Source: Eubacterium sp. (GTDB taxonomy: Bacteria > Bacillota > Clostridia > Peptostreptococcales > Anaerovoracaceae). From it: a stretch of 64,000 nucleotides of DNA. Position numbers and translations under genes: made by a program. The stretch spans positions 1 to 64,000 of the forward strand of contig JAETRU010000002.1 of NCBI GenBank assembly GCA_021769965.1, given 5' to 3'. A model generated the notes under the pieces. It did not search any database. It was not told the origin of the DNA and was given only the letters and a program-made list of their open reading frames with translations. Within the stretch, counting starts at the first letter, position 1, and every line of letters starts with the position of its first letter. This document shows, in pieces, positions 9,323-16,962 of the stretch.

Positions 9323-10024
9323 TTACTCCTCATATATCAGCAGCGGTTCCGCTTCCAGGTAGTCCAGAGAGACCAGCCTGTATTCGACGCCGCCCAGAAC
9401 GCCCTGAATGCCGTTTTTAAACGCGTCTTTTCCGTGAAGATGTCCGTAGACACAGGTCTTGACGCTGAACTCCTCCAGCAGGTCTGTAAAGCCGGAGCCC
9501 TGCATTTTGTCATTGGTCGGCGGATAATGGAGCGCCGCGATCAGGACCTCCGCCCCGCTCTTTCTTCCTTCCTCCAGAGAAAAGCGCAGCCGCAGCCGTT
9601 CTCTGTCATAGATCTTCTGGTCGTGTTCGTCAAAACCTTCGGTCCCGGGACATATCCAGCCGCGGGTGCCGCAGATGGCGGTCTTTCCTTTGGGAAAGCA
9701 GTGGTTCTGCAAAAAGGTGATGTCCTCGTAAAGCTGATTCAGCCTGGTAATGGAAGTCCACCACAGATCGTGGTTGCCCTTGGTGATCACCTTGGTTCCG
9801 GGCAGCTGGTGGATCCACTGGAAGTCTGCCAGCGCCTCCTCCTGCCGAAGGCCCCAGGAGACATCACCGGGGATGAGCACCACATCATCGCTTTTGACCA
9901 TCGCTTCCCAGTTTTCCCGAACCCTTTGATGATGATTTACCCACCTCGGACCGAACACGTCCATAGGTTTTTCTATCCTTTCATCAAAGGACAGATGCAA
10001 ATCGCCGATTGCATATATTTTCAC
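9323..10024 (-). CDS. Metallophosphoesterase
   Basis: 233 residues with the five calcineurin-like motifs in order: GDLHLS (residue 7), GDVSWG, GNHDLWW, HYPP and YGHLHG. It is a soluble dimetal phosphoesterase; the substrate cannot be read from the sequence. The start is a GTG with GAGGAG seven bases upstream. It sits between rmuC and deoB in one operon with gaps under 30 bp, so a role in nucleotide or DNA-end metabolism is possible but unproven. Confidence 0.88.
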   Translation of the reverse strand: MKIYAIGDLHLSFDERIEKPMDVFGPRWVNHHQRVRENWEAMVKSDDVVLIPGDVSWGLRQEEALADFQWIHQLPGTKVITKGNHDLWWTSITRLNQLYEDITFLQNHCFPKGKTAICGTRGWICPGTEGFDEHDQKIYDRERLRLRFSLEEGRKSGAEVLIAALHYPPTNDKMQGSGFTDLLEEFSVKTCVYGHLHGKDAFKNGIQGVLGGVEYRLVSLDYLEAEPLLIYEE

Positions 10025-10053
10025 GCTTCTTCTCCTCTGTCACTTTTCCTTTA

Positions 10054-11271
10054 TCACTTCTCTTCTGTGTCCAGCAGCCGGTCAGCCTCTTCATCTGAAA
10101 GCTCCGTTACCTTGCGCAGCTTGCTTCTGATCATGCGGGATCTGGTGCCGACCAGCTTATCCAGATCGTCATTGGCCTGATTCAGCTTTTTCTGGGCTGC
10201 CATCAGAACATCTTCAAACTTGCCGAACTCTGTCTTTACCGCGCCCAGAATATCCCATACCTCGCTGGAATGTTTCTGGATCGCCAGGGTCTTAAATCCC
10301 ATCTGCAGACTGTTGAGCAGAGCGGCCATGGTGGTCGGGCCCGCGATATTGACCTTATACTCTCTCTGCAGAGTCTCGACCAGACCCCGCCTTACCACCT
10401 CCGCGTACAGTCCTTCAAAAGGCAGGAACATGATACCGAAATCTGTGGTAGCCGGCGGCTCTATGTATTTATCACGAATATCCCTGGCTTCAGACCTGAT
10501 CACTCTTTCCAGATTCTTGCCCGCCGCCTCGATAGCCGCCGGATCCCCTGCATCATATGCGTCCGCCAGACGGCTGTATGCGTCTCCCGGAAATTTCGCG
10601 TCGATAGGCAGGTATACAGGTCTGTCATCTTCACCGGGCAGCTTGACAGCATACTCCACCCGTTCGCTGCCGGTGCTTCTGGTCGTCACATTTTCCTCAT
10701 ACTGATCCGGTGACAGGATCTGCTCCAGAATGGCGCCCAGCTGGATCTCACCCAGAATTCCTCTGGTCTTAACGTTGGAAAGGACCTTCTTCAGATCGCC
10801 CACGCCGGCAGCCAGAGTCTGCATCTCGCCGAGTCCTTTATAGACCTGCTCCAGCCGCTGGCTGACCAGCTTAAAAGATTGACCGATCCGGTCCTCCAGG
10901 GTTCTCTGCAGCTTTTCATCTACCGTCTGGCGCATCTGCGTCAGCTGCCGGTTGTTATCCTCCGTCAGTTCTCCGATCTTTTCTGACATGGTCCGCCGGA
11001 TATTCTCCAGTTTCTGTTCGTTTTCTACCGCCAGATGGCTGAACCTTTCGTTCAGCTCTGCCAGCCTGTAATCCTGCATTCGAAACGCCTCCTGCTGGTT
11101 GGCTGTGACCATGTCCCCGAAGGTCTGAAAGGACTGACTGATATATTGCATGGTCTCGACTCTGGACGCTTTGATCTCCTTCTGGACCGCGGCGAATCTG
11201 CCGTAGATCAGAAACAGCATGACCAGTGTCAGAATCCCGATAGTAAGCAGTATGATCTCTATGATTCCCAA
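10054..11271 (-). CDS. rmuC: DNA recombination protein RmuC
   Basis: 405 residues from the proposed TTG start. An N-terminal membrane segment (IIEIILLTIGILTLVMLFLIYG) is followed by a long coiled coil (residues about 25-155) and the RmuC PD-(D/E)XK-like domain (AVKLPGEDDRPVYLPIDAKFPGDAYSRL). RmuC limits DNA inversions and repeat rearrangements. The frame is open further upstream to 11376, but a TATAAT (-10) at 11327-11332 lies inside that extension, and GAGAGG precedes the TTG at 11269-11271, so I prefer the shorter form. First gene of the rmuC-deoB-pdp operon. Confidence 0.9.
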   Translation of the reverse strand: MGIIEIILLTIGILTLVMLFLIYGRFAAVQKEIKASRVETMQYISQSFQTFGDMVTANQQEAFRMQDYRLAELNERFSHLAVENEQKLENIRRTMSEKIGELTEDNNRQLTQMRQTVDEKLQRTLEDRIGQSFKLVSQRLEQVYKGLGEMQTLAAGVGDLKKVLSNVKTRGILGEIQLGAILEQILSPDQYEENVTTRSTGSERVEYAVKLPGEDDRPVYLPIDAKFPGDAYSRLADAYDAGDPAAIEAAGKNLERVIRSEARDIRDKYIEPPATTDFGIMFLPFEGLYAEVVRRGLVETLQREYKVNIAGPTTMAALLNSLQMGFKTLAIQKHSSEVWDILGAVKTEFGKFEDVLMAAQKKLNQANDDLDKLVGTRSRMIRSKLRKVTELSDEEADRLLDTEEK

Positions 11272-11326
11272 AACGATGCCCTCTCTTTCCCGAATTTCAC
11301 ATGAAATCACCAAATTAAGCATATAC

Positions 11327-11332
11327 ATTATA
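11327..11332 (-). promoter_or_regulatory. Probable -10 box of the rmuC operon
   Basis: TATAAT on the minus strand, about 55 bp before the proposed TTG start of rmuC. No good -35 is visible 16-18 bp upstream, so the promoter is either weak or activator-dependent. Confidence 0.4.
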
Positions 11333-11374
11333 CCGCGGCCATTCCGCTGAGAATAGAATAGCAGACCGCGATTC

Positions 11375-11508
11375 AATGAACGCGTCCTTGCGGCAACGTA
11401 TTGCTATGCAATACTCCTCCGGCAGCCTTGCTGCCTTCGCTGTCCGTTTTGCCTAGCCAGGCAGGCCTGGGGCAAAAAGGCAACGCCGAAAGATCGCCTG
11501 CGTTCATT
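11375..11508. repeat. Structured intergenic element with closing inverted repeat and internal hairpins
   Basis: A perfect 9-bp inverted repeat, AATGAACGC (11375-11383) and GCGTTCATT (11500-11508), closes a 134-bp block. Inside are three further perfect hairpins: GTATTGC/GCAATAC (11398-11414), GGCAGC/GCTGCC (11421-11435) and TTTTGCC/GGCAAAA (11447-11477), the last with a nested CCAGG/CCTGG. It lies between divergent genes, so it is not a terminator for either. It may be a small non-autonomous mobile repeat or a structured leader RNA of the FeoB-like gene. No known riboswitch class is recognised. Confidence 0.6.
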
Positions 11509-11540
11509 ATACCATTCTTTGAAAGGATTAAAAAGCGTAA

Positions 11541-12446
11541 ATGAACAATATCACGCATCTTTTGACCTGGATTTTTTTCGGGGACTTCGGTCTTCTGACC
11601 GTAACGCCCAGATATCTGTTTCTGGTTCTCTTTCCCATCATGGTATTTCTGGGGATTTTAGGACAGGTATTTGCTCGTGTCCCCTTTCTTGCGAGATCTC
11701 ATCCGCTGATCAGTCAGTTCTTTTATACCCTGCTTGGTCTGGGTTGTACCACCGCGGCCCTCACAGCTTTAGATACCATCCAAAGTCCATCCATGCGCCG
11801 CCGCATGATATGGATTCTGGTTATGCTGGTCCCCTGCTCTTCTCAGATCGCCCTCATTGCCACCTTTGCCTGTCTGGTGACTCTCCGCGTCTTCATGGCT
11901 TATCTGATCATCTCCGGGTGCTTCATAGCGCTTCTCTATTTTATCATCTCCAGATCTTACCCGCTGAATCACAGTCTGATCCACTATCAGCAGGATCCCG
12001 CGGCCTTCTCCCTTCTGCGGATTGTCAAAGATGCCTTCCAGTCTGTTACCGGTACGGTGATCCCTTTCTGCGCAGGCAGCGTCATCATCAGTCTTGCCAT
12101 GTATTTCGGGCTGCTGGACTGGATCTCCGCAGCCTGCGGCCCTCTTCTGGACCGTTTCCTTCATCTGCCGCCGGAAGCGGCCAGCCTGATGCTGCTCAAC
12201 ATATTAAAGCGGGATTTCAGCTCCGCCTCTCTGCTGTCCATGGCGGGCAGCGGTACCTTTGACGCTGTCCAGCTGGTAGTCCTTCTGGTCATGCTGACCT
12301 TCTCCGTCCCATGCTTTAACTCATGCGTTTTGCTTTTTAAACAGCAAAAGCTCCCCATGGCCTGTTTTATCTGGCTGGGGAGCCTGTCACTGTCAATCCT
12401 GTTCGGCTGGTTTGTCAGCAGCATACTTGCGATATGCTTTGTCTAA
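11541..12446 (+). CDS. FeoB-like membrane permease domain lacking the GTPase
   Basis: 301 residues, about eight membrane segments. The sequence follows the C-terminal half of the ferrous iron transporter FeoB: gate-like LLGLGCTTAALTALDTI, VPCSSQIALI, then LPPEAASLMLLNILKRDF and FSVPCFNSCVLLFKQ, where FeoB has its second gate with conserved Cys. The N-terminal G-protein domain and FeoA are absent here. The conserved Cys in the gates (GLGC, PCSS, PCFNSC) are kept. It could carry Fe2+ or another substrate without GTP control, or act with a separate G protein. AAAGGA lies 14 bases upstream of the ATG. Confidence 0.75.
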   Translation: MNNITHLLTWIFFGDFGLLTVTPRYLFLVLFPIMVFLGILGQVFARVPFLARSHPLISQFFYTLLGLGCTTAALTALDTIQSPSMRRRMIWILVMLVPCSSQIALIATFACLVTLRVFMAYLIISGCFIALLYFIISRSYPLNHSLIHYQQDPAAFSLLRIVKDAFQSVTGTVIPFCAGSVIISLAMYFGLLDWISAACGPLLDRFLHLPPEAASLMLLNILKRDFSSASLLSMAGSGTFDAVQLVVLLVMLTFSVPCFNSCVLLFKQQKLPMACFIWLGSLSLSILFGWFVSSILAICFV

Positions 12447-12872
12447 AAGATCTAACTCCAGCACCGCCTCTTTCAGCGCCTCCTGCATCCTCTCGGCAGC
12501 TTCTTTAAACTCCCTGACTATGATGCCGCTGCCGCGGTACTGCTTCTTATCTGTCACTTTATAGAATTCGATGTTGGCTTCACACAGCCGCAAAAAGGTT
12601 TTCCTGCTGCGGGAAAACTGGTCGGCCAGAAGCTTTCCGGCCACATCATCGCTGGAGATCTGCTGCTCTACAGCGCTGATATCCATAGCCTCTGCCGTCT
12701 CCATGTGTTTCTCGAAGCGGCGGATATGCGCGCCGAAATCTCTCTTCTTAAATAAATTCAGTTTCCGTGCGTCTTTCATGGCGTTGGTCGTGGTCTCTTT
12801 GTAAGGATAGACCACCTCCTGATAGTACTGTTCTATCTGCGCCATCAGCGCCTGCCTGTAATCGCCGTCCAT
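12393..12872 (-). CDS. Hypothetical helical protein
   Basis: 159 residues from the ATG at 12872, which has GGAAAG eight bases upstream; a TTG at 12890 is an alternative. I do not recognise a family. The sequence is charged and almost entirely helical, with heptad-like stretches near the C-terminus (FKEAAERMQEALKEAVLELDLLDKAYRKY). No signal peptide or membrane segment. It starts 4 bp after metY, so probably shares its transcript. Its last 54 bp overlap the end of the convergent FeoB-like gene. Confidence 0.65.
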   Translation of the reverse strand: MDGDYRQALMAQIEQYYQEVVYPYKETTTNAMKDARKLNLFKKRDFGAHIRRFEKHMETAEAMDISAVEQQISSDDVAGKLLADQFSRSRKTFLRLCEANIEFYKVTDKKQYRGSGIIVREFKEAAERMQEALKEAVLELDLLDKAYRKYAADKPAEQD

Positions 12873-12876
12873 GATT

Positions 12877-14166
12877 TTACTTTCCGGCAACCTTGTTCAA
12901 AGCCTGATCAAAGTCCGCGATGATGTCGTCGATATCCTCGCAGCCTACAGATACCCGGATCAGTTCCGGCAGGATCCCTCCCGCGATCTGTGCCTCTTCA
13001 CTGAGCTGTCTGTGGGTAGTGGACGCCGGATGCAGCACAGAAGTTCTGATATCACCTACATGTACTACGATGCTGGCCAGCTTCAGATTCTTCAGGAATT
13101 CCTCTCCGGCCGCTCTGCCGCCTTTGACGCCGAAGGCCAGCACGCCGCTGGCGCCCTTTGGCAGATACTTCTTTGCTCTCTCGTAGTCGTCATCGCCCGG
13201 CAGTCCCGGATACTTGACCCAGTCAGCCATCGGATGATTCTGCAGGAACTGAGCCAGCGCCATAGCGTTCTGACTGTGGCGTTCCATTCTCAGATGCAGC
13301 GTATCCAGACCCTGGAAGGTCAGCCATGCGTTCATCGGAGACATGGTGCATCCCAGGTCGCGGAGCATCTGCGCCCGCAGCTTGACACAGAATGCCTGAT
13401 CGCCGAATTTCTCATAGAACCTGAGGCCGTGATAGCTTTCGTCCGGCTCTACCATACCCGGGAATTTATCTGCGTATTTGTTCCAGTCAAATTTACCGCC
13501 TTCAATGACCATGCCGCCTACGCTAGTCGCATGTCCGTCAGCCCATTTGGTAGTAGAGTGGGTGACGATATCCGCGCCGTGTTCCAGCGGTCTGCACAGG
13601 TATGGGGAAGCCAGTGTGTTGTCTACGACCAGAGGCACGCCGATCTCATGAGCGGCAGCCGCAAACTCCTCAATATCCAGTACCGTCAGCGCCGGATTGC
13701 CGAGAGATTCTCCAAACAGAGCCTTGGTATTCGGCTTCGCCGCGGCGATGATCTCTTCCTTCGTAGCGTTCTGGTTGATAAAGGTCGTTTCGATCCCCAT
13801 TTTTTTCAGGGTCACGCCGAACAGATTAAAGGTACCGCCGTAAATGTTGGCGCAGGCGATGATATGGTCGCCTGCCTCAGCAATGTTCAGCATGGTGATC
13901 AGATTGGCCGCCTGCCCTGCGCTTGTGGCAATACCTGCAGTGCCGCCCTCCAGAGCCGCCATTTTTTCTTCTAAAGCGTTGACCGTCGGACTGCCCAGTC
14001 TGGTATACATGAAATCCGCGCTTTCCAGATCAAAAAGCCTGGCCACGTCCTCCGCGTCATAGTATCTGTAAGTCGTATTCTGCACGATAGGCAGCACCTG
14101 CGGCTGACCGCTCTCAGCCTTATATCCCGCCTGAATGCAATTGGTGTTGAATTTGTAATCTGACAT
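12877..14166 (-). CDS. metY: O-acetylhomoserine sulfhydrylase (aminocarboxypropyltransferase)
   Basis: 429 residues from the ATG at 14166, which has GGAAGTGGA upstream; the open frame continues 23 codons further but lacks a ribosome site. PLP-dependent Cys/Met metabolism family: SGQAANLITMLN, LGNPALTVLDIE, VVDNTLASPYLCRP and the Schiff-base lysine in VTHSTTKWADGH. It would make homocysteine from O-acetylhomoserine and sulfide, or methionine with methanethiol. The roughly 430-residue length fits MetY rather than the shorter cystathionine enzymes. A clear promoter lies upstream. Confidence 0.9.
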   Translation of the reverse strand: MSDYKFNTNCIQAGYKAESGQPQVLPIVQNTTYRYYDAEDVARLFDLESADFMYTRLGSPTVNALEEKMAALEGGTAGIATSAGQAANLITMLNIAEAGDHIIACANIYGGTFNLFGVTLKKMGIETTFINQNATKEEIIAAAKPNTKALFGESLGNPALTVLDIEEFAAAAHEIGVPLVVDNTLASPYLCRPLEHGADIVTHSTTKWADGHATSVGGMVIEGGKFDWNKYADKFPGMVEPDESYHGLRFYEKFGDQAFCVKLRAQMLRDLGCTMSPMNAWLTFQGLDTLHLRMERHSQNAMALAQFLQNHPMADWVKYPGLPGDDDYERAKKYLPKGASGVLAFGVKGGRAAGEEFLKNLKLASIVVHVGDIRTSVLHPASTTHRQLSEEAQIAGGILPELIRVSVGCEDIDDIIADFDQALNKVAGK

Positions 14167-14201
14167 AGTTCCACTTCCTTGTTTTATAAATATATGTAAA
14201 C

Positions 14202-14231
14202 ATTCTAGCATACCACAGCGCCCATTGTCAA
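14202..14231 (-). promoter_or_regulatory. metY promoter
   Basis: Minus strand TTGACA (14226-14231), 18-bp spacer, TAGAAT (14202-14207), about 36 bp before the metY ATG. The inverted-word array at 14296-14473 begins 65 bp upstream of the -35. Confidence 0.7.
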
Positions 14232-14295
14232 TCATTGCGATTTCAACGGTCTATGCCTCTTTTCGGTCCGACAGACGCATGAAAACGAAGTAATG

Positions 14296-14473
14296 TGACA
14301 AATGTCCGTGATTTCTTTATTTTTGTCAACATTTCATTCAATTTCTACTCGAAAGCGTCTGTAAATCCATCGGTTCAGTGACAAAAGTGACAAAAAATAA
14401 AAAAAGTGTCACTCCTGTCAACATTTCAGGGTATAAACGTTGACAAAAGTGACAGAATACCGGATTTTTGTCA
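14296..14473. repeat. Phased inverted-word array A (TGACA/TGTCA)
   Basis: TGACA occurs at 14296, 14379, 14388, 14441 and 14450; TGTCA occurs at 14324, 14407, 14416 and 14469. Every TGTCA starts exactly 28 bp after a TGACA. Steps between like words are 83, 62 and 9 bp (83 = 62 + 21). Flanking bases extend the word to AGTGACA or GTTGACA. Spacer sequences are unrelated to each other, so this is not a simple tandem duplication. The 337-bp gap between metY and the toxin gene holds this array and the metY promoter. Function unknown; the helical phasing suggests protein binding. Confidence 0.8.
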
Positions 14474-14503
14474 CTTTAGCAATGCTTAAGGGTGTTTCAA
14501 TCC

Positions 14504-14809
14504 TTAAATATATCTGTGATAATCCTGCCTGTCACTCAGCAGCCTTTCAATATGGATTACTCCATCCAATAGAGAATACAGCACAATGAACTCGTCAAGT
14601 ATAAGGCAGCGTTTATCAGGCATCTGCAGCTCATCTATGCATTTCCCCAATTGAGGATGCTTCTCCAGCAATGCGATACCGTTAAATATTCTCTCTTTTA
14701 CTTTTCTTGCATGGGGATATCCATTTTCAGCAAGATATGATAGTATCTCCTTCATATCAAATATAAAAGATTCTTCAAAATAAATACTACTTCCCGGCTT
14801 CTTCTTCAC
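14504..14809 (-). CDS. RelE/ParE-type toxin
   Basis: 101 residues. RelE/ParE fold: N-terminal helices (FIFDMKEILSYLAENGYPHARKVKERIFNGIALLEKHPQLGK) then the beta sheet RCLILDEFIVLYSLLDGVIHIERLLSDRQDYHRYI, ending in the typical R-x-D-Y-x-R-Y motif. Such toxins are mRNA-cleaving or gyrase-poisoning; the motif pattern cannot decide. GTG start, with the first 23 bp overlapping the antitoxin gene, as is usual for translational coupling. Confidence 0.85.
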   Translation of the reverse strand: MKKKPGSSIYFEESFIFDMKEILSYLAENGYPHARKVKERIFNGIALLEKHPQLGKCIDELQMPDKRCLILDEFIVLYSLLDGVIHIERLLSDRQDYHRYI

Positions 14810-15086
14810 GTAAAAACGCCTCCAATGCTTCTTCTGCTTCTTCTAGCGTATACGTTTTGGGATGCAGTTTATTATACGCGTCGGCCTCCCGAAATTTCTG
14901 CATCAGATAACACTTTGCTTCCAGCCGCTTCAGCCGGTCATTCAGCTGCTCATAGGCATCAATACTGAGAACGACCATATCGCCTTCTCCATTCTTTGTA
15001 ATATATACAGGTTCTCCCGTTTCGCGGCAATAAGATGAAAGCTCTGCATAATCATTTCTGATATAGCTGGATGGCTTGATCTTCAT
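14787..15086 (-). CDS. Phd/YefM-type antitoxin
   Basis: About 99 residues. The N-terminal half has the Phd/YefM DNA-binding fold (SSYIRNDYAELSSYCRETGEPVYITKNGEGDMVVLSIDAYEQL), and the charged C-terminal tail would wrap the toxin. AAGGAGG lies nine bases before the ATG at 15086; a GTG directly before it (15089) is an alternative start. It precedes and overlaps the toxin gene. Antitoxins of this family normally repress their own promoter, and an AT-rich imperfect palindrome overlaps the -10 here. Confidence 0.87.
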   Translation of the reverse strand: MKIKPSSYIRNDYAELSSYCRETGEPVYITKNGEGDMVVLSIDAYEQLNDRLKRLEAKCYLMQKFREADAYNKLHPKTYTLEEAEEALEAFLREEEAGK

Positions 15087-15130
15087 CACGGCATTCCTCC
15101 TTACAATAATTTTACCTATATTTTATCAAA

Positions 15131-15159
15131 ATTATATCAAAGTTTGTATATTTCGTCAA
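15131..15159 (-). promoter_or_regulatory. Promoter of the toxin-antitoxin operon
   Basis: Minus strand TTGACG (15154-15159), 17-bp spacer, TATAAT (15131-15136). The stretch around the -10 (TATATTTTATCAAAATTATA on the plus strand) is an imperfect palindrome and a possible antitoxin operator. Confidence 0.75.
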
Positions 15160-15160
15160 C

Positions 15161-15190
15161 AAAAAAGAAGGAGTCCGCTTAGAACTCCTC
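15161..15190 (-). terminator. Terminator of the AAA ATPase gene
   Basis: Minus strand AGGAGT/ACTCCT hairpin overlapping the stop codon, followed by TCTTTTTT. It separates the ATPase gene from the toxin-antitoxin promoter. Confidence 0.6.
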
Positions 15191-16036
15191 CTCATGATCT
15201 TTGAAAAACTCATAATACCGCCGGACATTTTCCAGTTCTGTCCACCGGCGGGTCGCTGCCGGCCTGCTGTCAAGGTCATAGATCCGCGCCCCCTTCATGG
15301 AAAGCAGGAAAGGCGAATGAGTAGCAATGATGAACTGACAGTTGTAGAACCGGGCGGAATCCGCAAGAAATCCACACAGCTCCTGCTGATATTCCGCCGA
15401 CAGGCTGTTCTCCGGCTCGTCCAGCAGATAGATCTGATTGGCTTCGATCTTATGGGTAAAATACATGAGCGCGCTTTCTCCGTTGGACCTCTCTGCCGCA
15501 TTTTTTACCAGGTTCTGCCGGATGAATTCCGACTTAGAATGACGCTTGGCGCTATTGGCCCTCTTCAGCTCCTCGTAATCAGCAAGAGACTGCATCCGAA
15601 AACGCTTAGTCTTCAGCTCCAGATATTCCTGTGTCAAAGCTCTGCGGCTGTTATCCACGCCCTCGTTCAGGGCCCGCAGATCAAAAATGTAGTCAAACAC
15701 GTCGTCGCTGGTGATCACCGTGGCGTCCTGCCAAGTAGTGTCCCAGCTCCACCGCAGACTGCACCCTTCCACAAAAGGATCAAAGAAAGCGCTTTTGTTA
15801 TACGGCGCCGTCCGCAGAGCCCGCAGCTTCTCCGCAATGACATTGATCAAAGTGGTCTTTCCCGATCCGTTGCCGCCATAGAAGATGGTCACTGTATCAA
15901 AAGCCACCCGTTCCAGCTCCATAGGGGGAAACAGCTGGAATGGATAGAAATCATCATAACAGGTCTCCTGGATCCGGTCGAGAAAATCTTCCTCAAAGAT
16001 GATCCCCGGCAGCTTAAATCCCTCTAAATATAACAT
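15179..16036 (-). CDS. AAA family ATPase (ABC/OLD-like, single-gene)
   Basis: 285 residues. Walker A FYGGNGSGKTTL near residue 52, a helical insertion with Lys/Arg-rich segment (AKRHSKSEF), Walker B IYLLDEPENSLS, and the IATHSPFLLS motif of ABC-type AAA_21/AAA_23 ATPases seen in RecF- and OLD-like proteins. It lacks a nuclease domain. Function is unknown; such stand-alone ATPases occur in DNA repair and in phage defence. AAAAGGAGGG precedes the ATG. The whole upstream gap is occupied by repeat array B. Confidence 0.8.
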   Translation of the reverse strand: MLYLEGFKLPGIIFEEDFLDRIQETCYDDFYPFQLFPPMELERVAFDTVTIFYGGNGSGKTTLINVIAEKLRALRTAPYNKSAFFDPFVEGCSLRWSWDTTWQDATVITSDDVFDYIFDLRALNEGVDNSRRALTQEYLELKTKRFRMQSLADYEELKRANSAKRHSKSEFIRQNLVKNAAERSNGESALMYFTHKIEANQIYLLDEPENSLSAEYQQELCGFLADSARFYNCQFIIATHSPFLLSMKGARIYDLDSRPAATRRWTELENVRRYYEFFKDHEEEF

Positions 16037-16051
16037 ATGTTCCCTCCTTTT

Positions 16052-16469
16052 GCGGGCTCAGTTCGGCAGTCTCGCAGTTTTCTGCTCTGGTGCCGAACCA
16101 ATTGCCGAACTTTGCGGGCTCAGTTCGGCAGTTTCTCGGTTTCCTTCTCTGGTGCCGAACCAATTGCCGAACTTTGCGGGCTCAGTTCGGCAGTTTCGCG
16201 GCTTTCTGCTCTGGTGCCGAACCAATTGCCGAACTTTGCGGGTTCAGTTCGGCAGTTTCGCAGTTTTCTGCTCTGGTGCCGAACCAATTGCCGAACTTTG
16301 CGGGCTTAGTTCGGCAGTTTCGCGGTTTCCTTCTCTGGTGCCGAACCAATTGCCGAACTTTGCGGGCTCAGTTCGGCAGTTTCGCGGTTTTTTGTTCTGG
16401 TGCCGAACCAATTGCCGAACTTTACACTTTGCGTGTCCAGTTCGGCAGTTTCGCGGTTCGGCAGCTTCT
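16052..16469. repeat. Phased inverted-word array B: 62-bp tandem repeats (TTCGGCA/TGCCGAA)
   Basis: TTCGGCA starts at 16062, 16124, 16186, 16248, 16310, 16372, 16441 and 16457. The first six are exactly 62 bp apart, then 69. In each unit TGCCGAA follows 29 bp later and again after 12 more bp. Units are nearly identical, with a few substitutions, and contain no unique spacer, so this is not a CRISPR. The array fills the whole 433-bp gap between the ATPase start and the end of the upstream gene. Word spacing matches arrays A and C although the word differs. Confidence 0.9.
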
Positions 16470-16943
16470 TCAGCCGTTTAAAAGATCCATCTCAAGCCTG
16501 GTCAGGTCCTCCATGATCCGGGAAAGCTGCCATAAGCCGTTCTCCACCTGCTGTTTCATCTCTCCGATCTTAGACTGGACCAGCACGTCTGCCAGAATGC
16601 CGTCCATAAAGAAGTCGGCAAAGGTCAGAAATCCGCCCAGTTCCAGATCCAGATGAAGCGCGTAATTCACATCCTGCAGCTCTCTCTGAAACACGCCCAC
16701 CTGGTTTCTCGCCAGCTCCATCTGCTGTCTGGCATTGCTTAGTTTCATATGCTTGCCGATACCTCCGATCAGGTCGAGTCCCAGCATATCGGCAAACCCG
16801 AATCCCCTCGCTGAATCCAGCTCACGAAGTGCCTGCTGCAGATACTGCCTGGTCCGCATGCCTGCGTCGATGGCCTCCCTGATCTCCCGCAGCTTCTGCT
16901 CCCTGCTCATATTTTCATAGGAAGAATTCATATTATCGTTCAT
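16470..16943 (-). CDS. Hypothetical helical protein with glycine-rich hydrophobic segments
   Basis: 157 residues, family not recognised. The N-terminus is a charged helix (MSREQKLREIREAIDAGMRTRQYLQQALREL). Then come short hydrophobic, glycine-rich stretches (GFGFADMLGLDLIGGIGKHMKL and LGGFLTFADFFMDGILADVLV), separated and followed by amphipathic helices. The two stretches might be membrane-interacting hairpins. It is the last gene of the shikimate operon strand, 19 bp after the ArsC-like gene, and ends at repeat array B. Confidence 0.65.
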   Translation of the reverse strand: MNDNMNSSYENMSREQKLREIREAIDAGMRTRQYLQQALRELDSARGFGFADMLGLDLIGGIGKHMKLSNARQQMELARNQVGVFQRELQDVNYALHLDLELGGFLTFADFFMDGILADVLVQSKIGEMKQQVENGLWQLSRIMEDLTRLEMDLLNG

Positions 16944-16962
16944 TTTACAGTTTCCTTTCTCT

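Noticed and set aside
11272-11376. N-terminal extension of rmuC
   Set aside because: A TATAAT box lies inside it, and the membrane anchor expected at the N-terminus begins right after the TTG at 11271.
11373-11558. Minus-strand 61-codon frame inside the structured element
   Set aside because: It coincides with the multi-hairpin block, has no ribosome site, and reads through the hairpin arms.
14167-14235. N-terminal extension of metY
   Set aside because: The extra 23 codons include the -10 region of the metY promoter; the ATG at 14166 has the ribosome site.
15179-16036. AAA ATPase as an OLD-type defence nuclease
   Set aside because: No TOPRIM or other nuclease domain and no partner gene such as GajB; only the ATPase motifs are visible.
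16052-16469. Possible CRISPR array
   Set aside because: The whole 62-bp unit is conserved and there are no unique spacers; no cas genes are nearby.
16037-16656. Several overlapping plus-strand frames with a repeated PNQLPNFAGSVRQF-type translation
   Set aside because: They are translations of the 62-bp repeat units in different frames. No ribosome site, no signal peptide, and the repeat period of 62 is not a multiple of three, so the frame would not be kept as a protein repeat.
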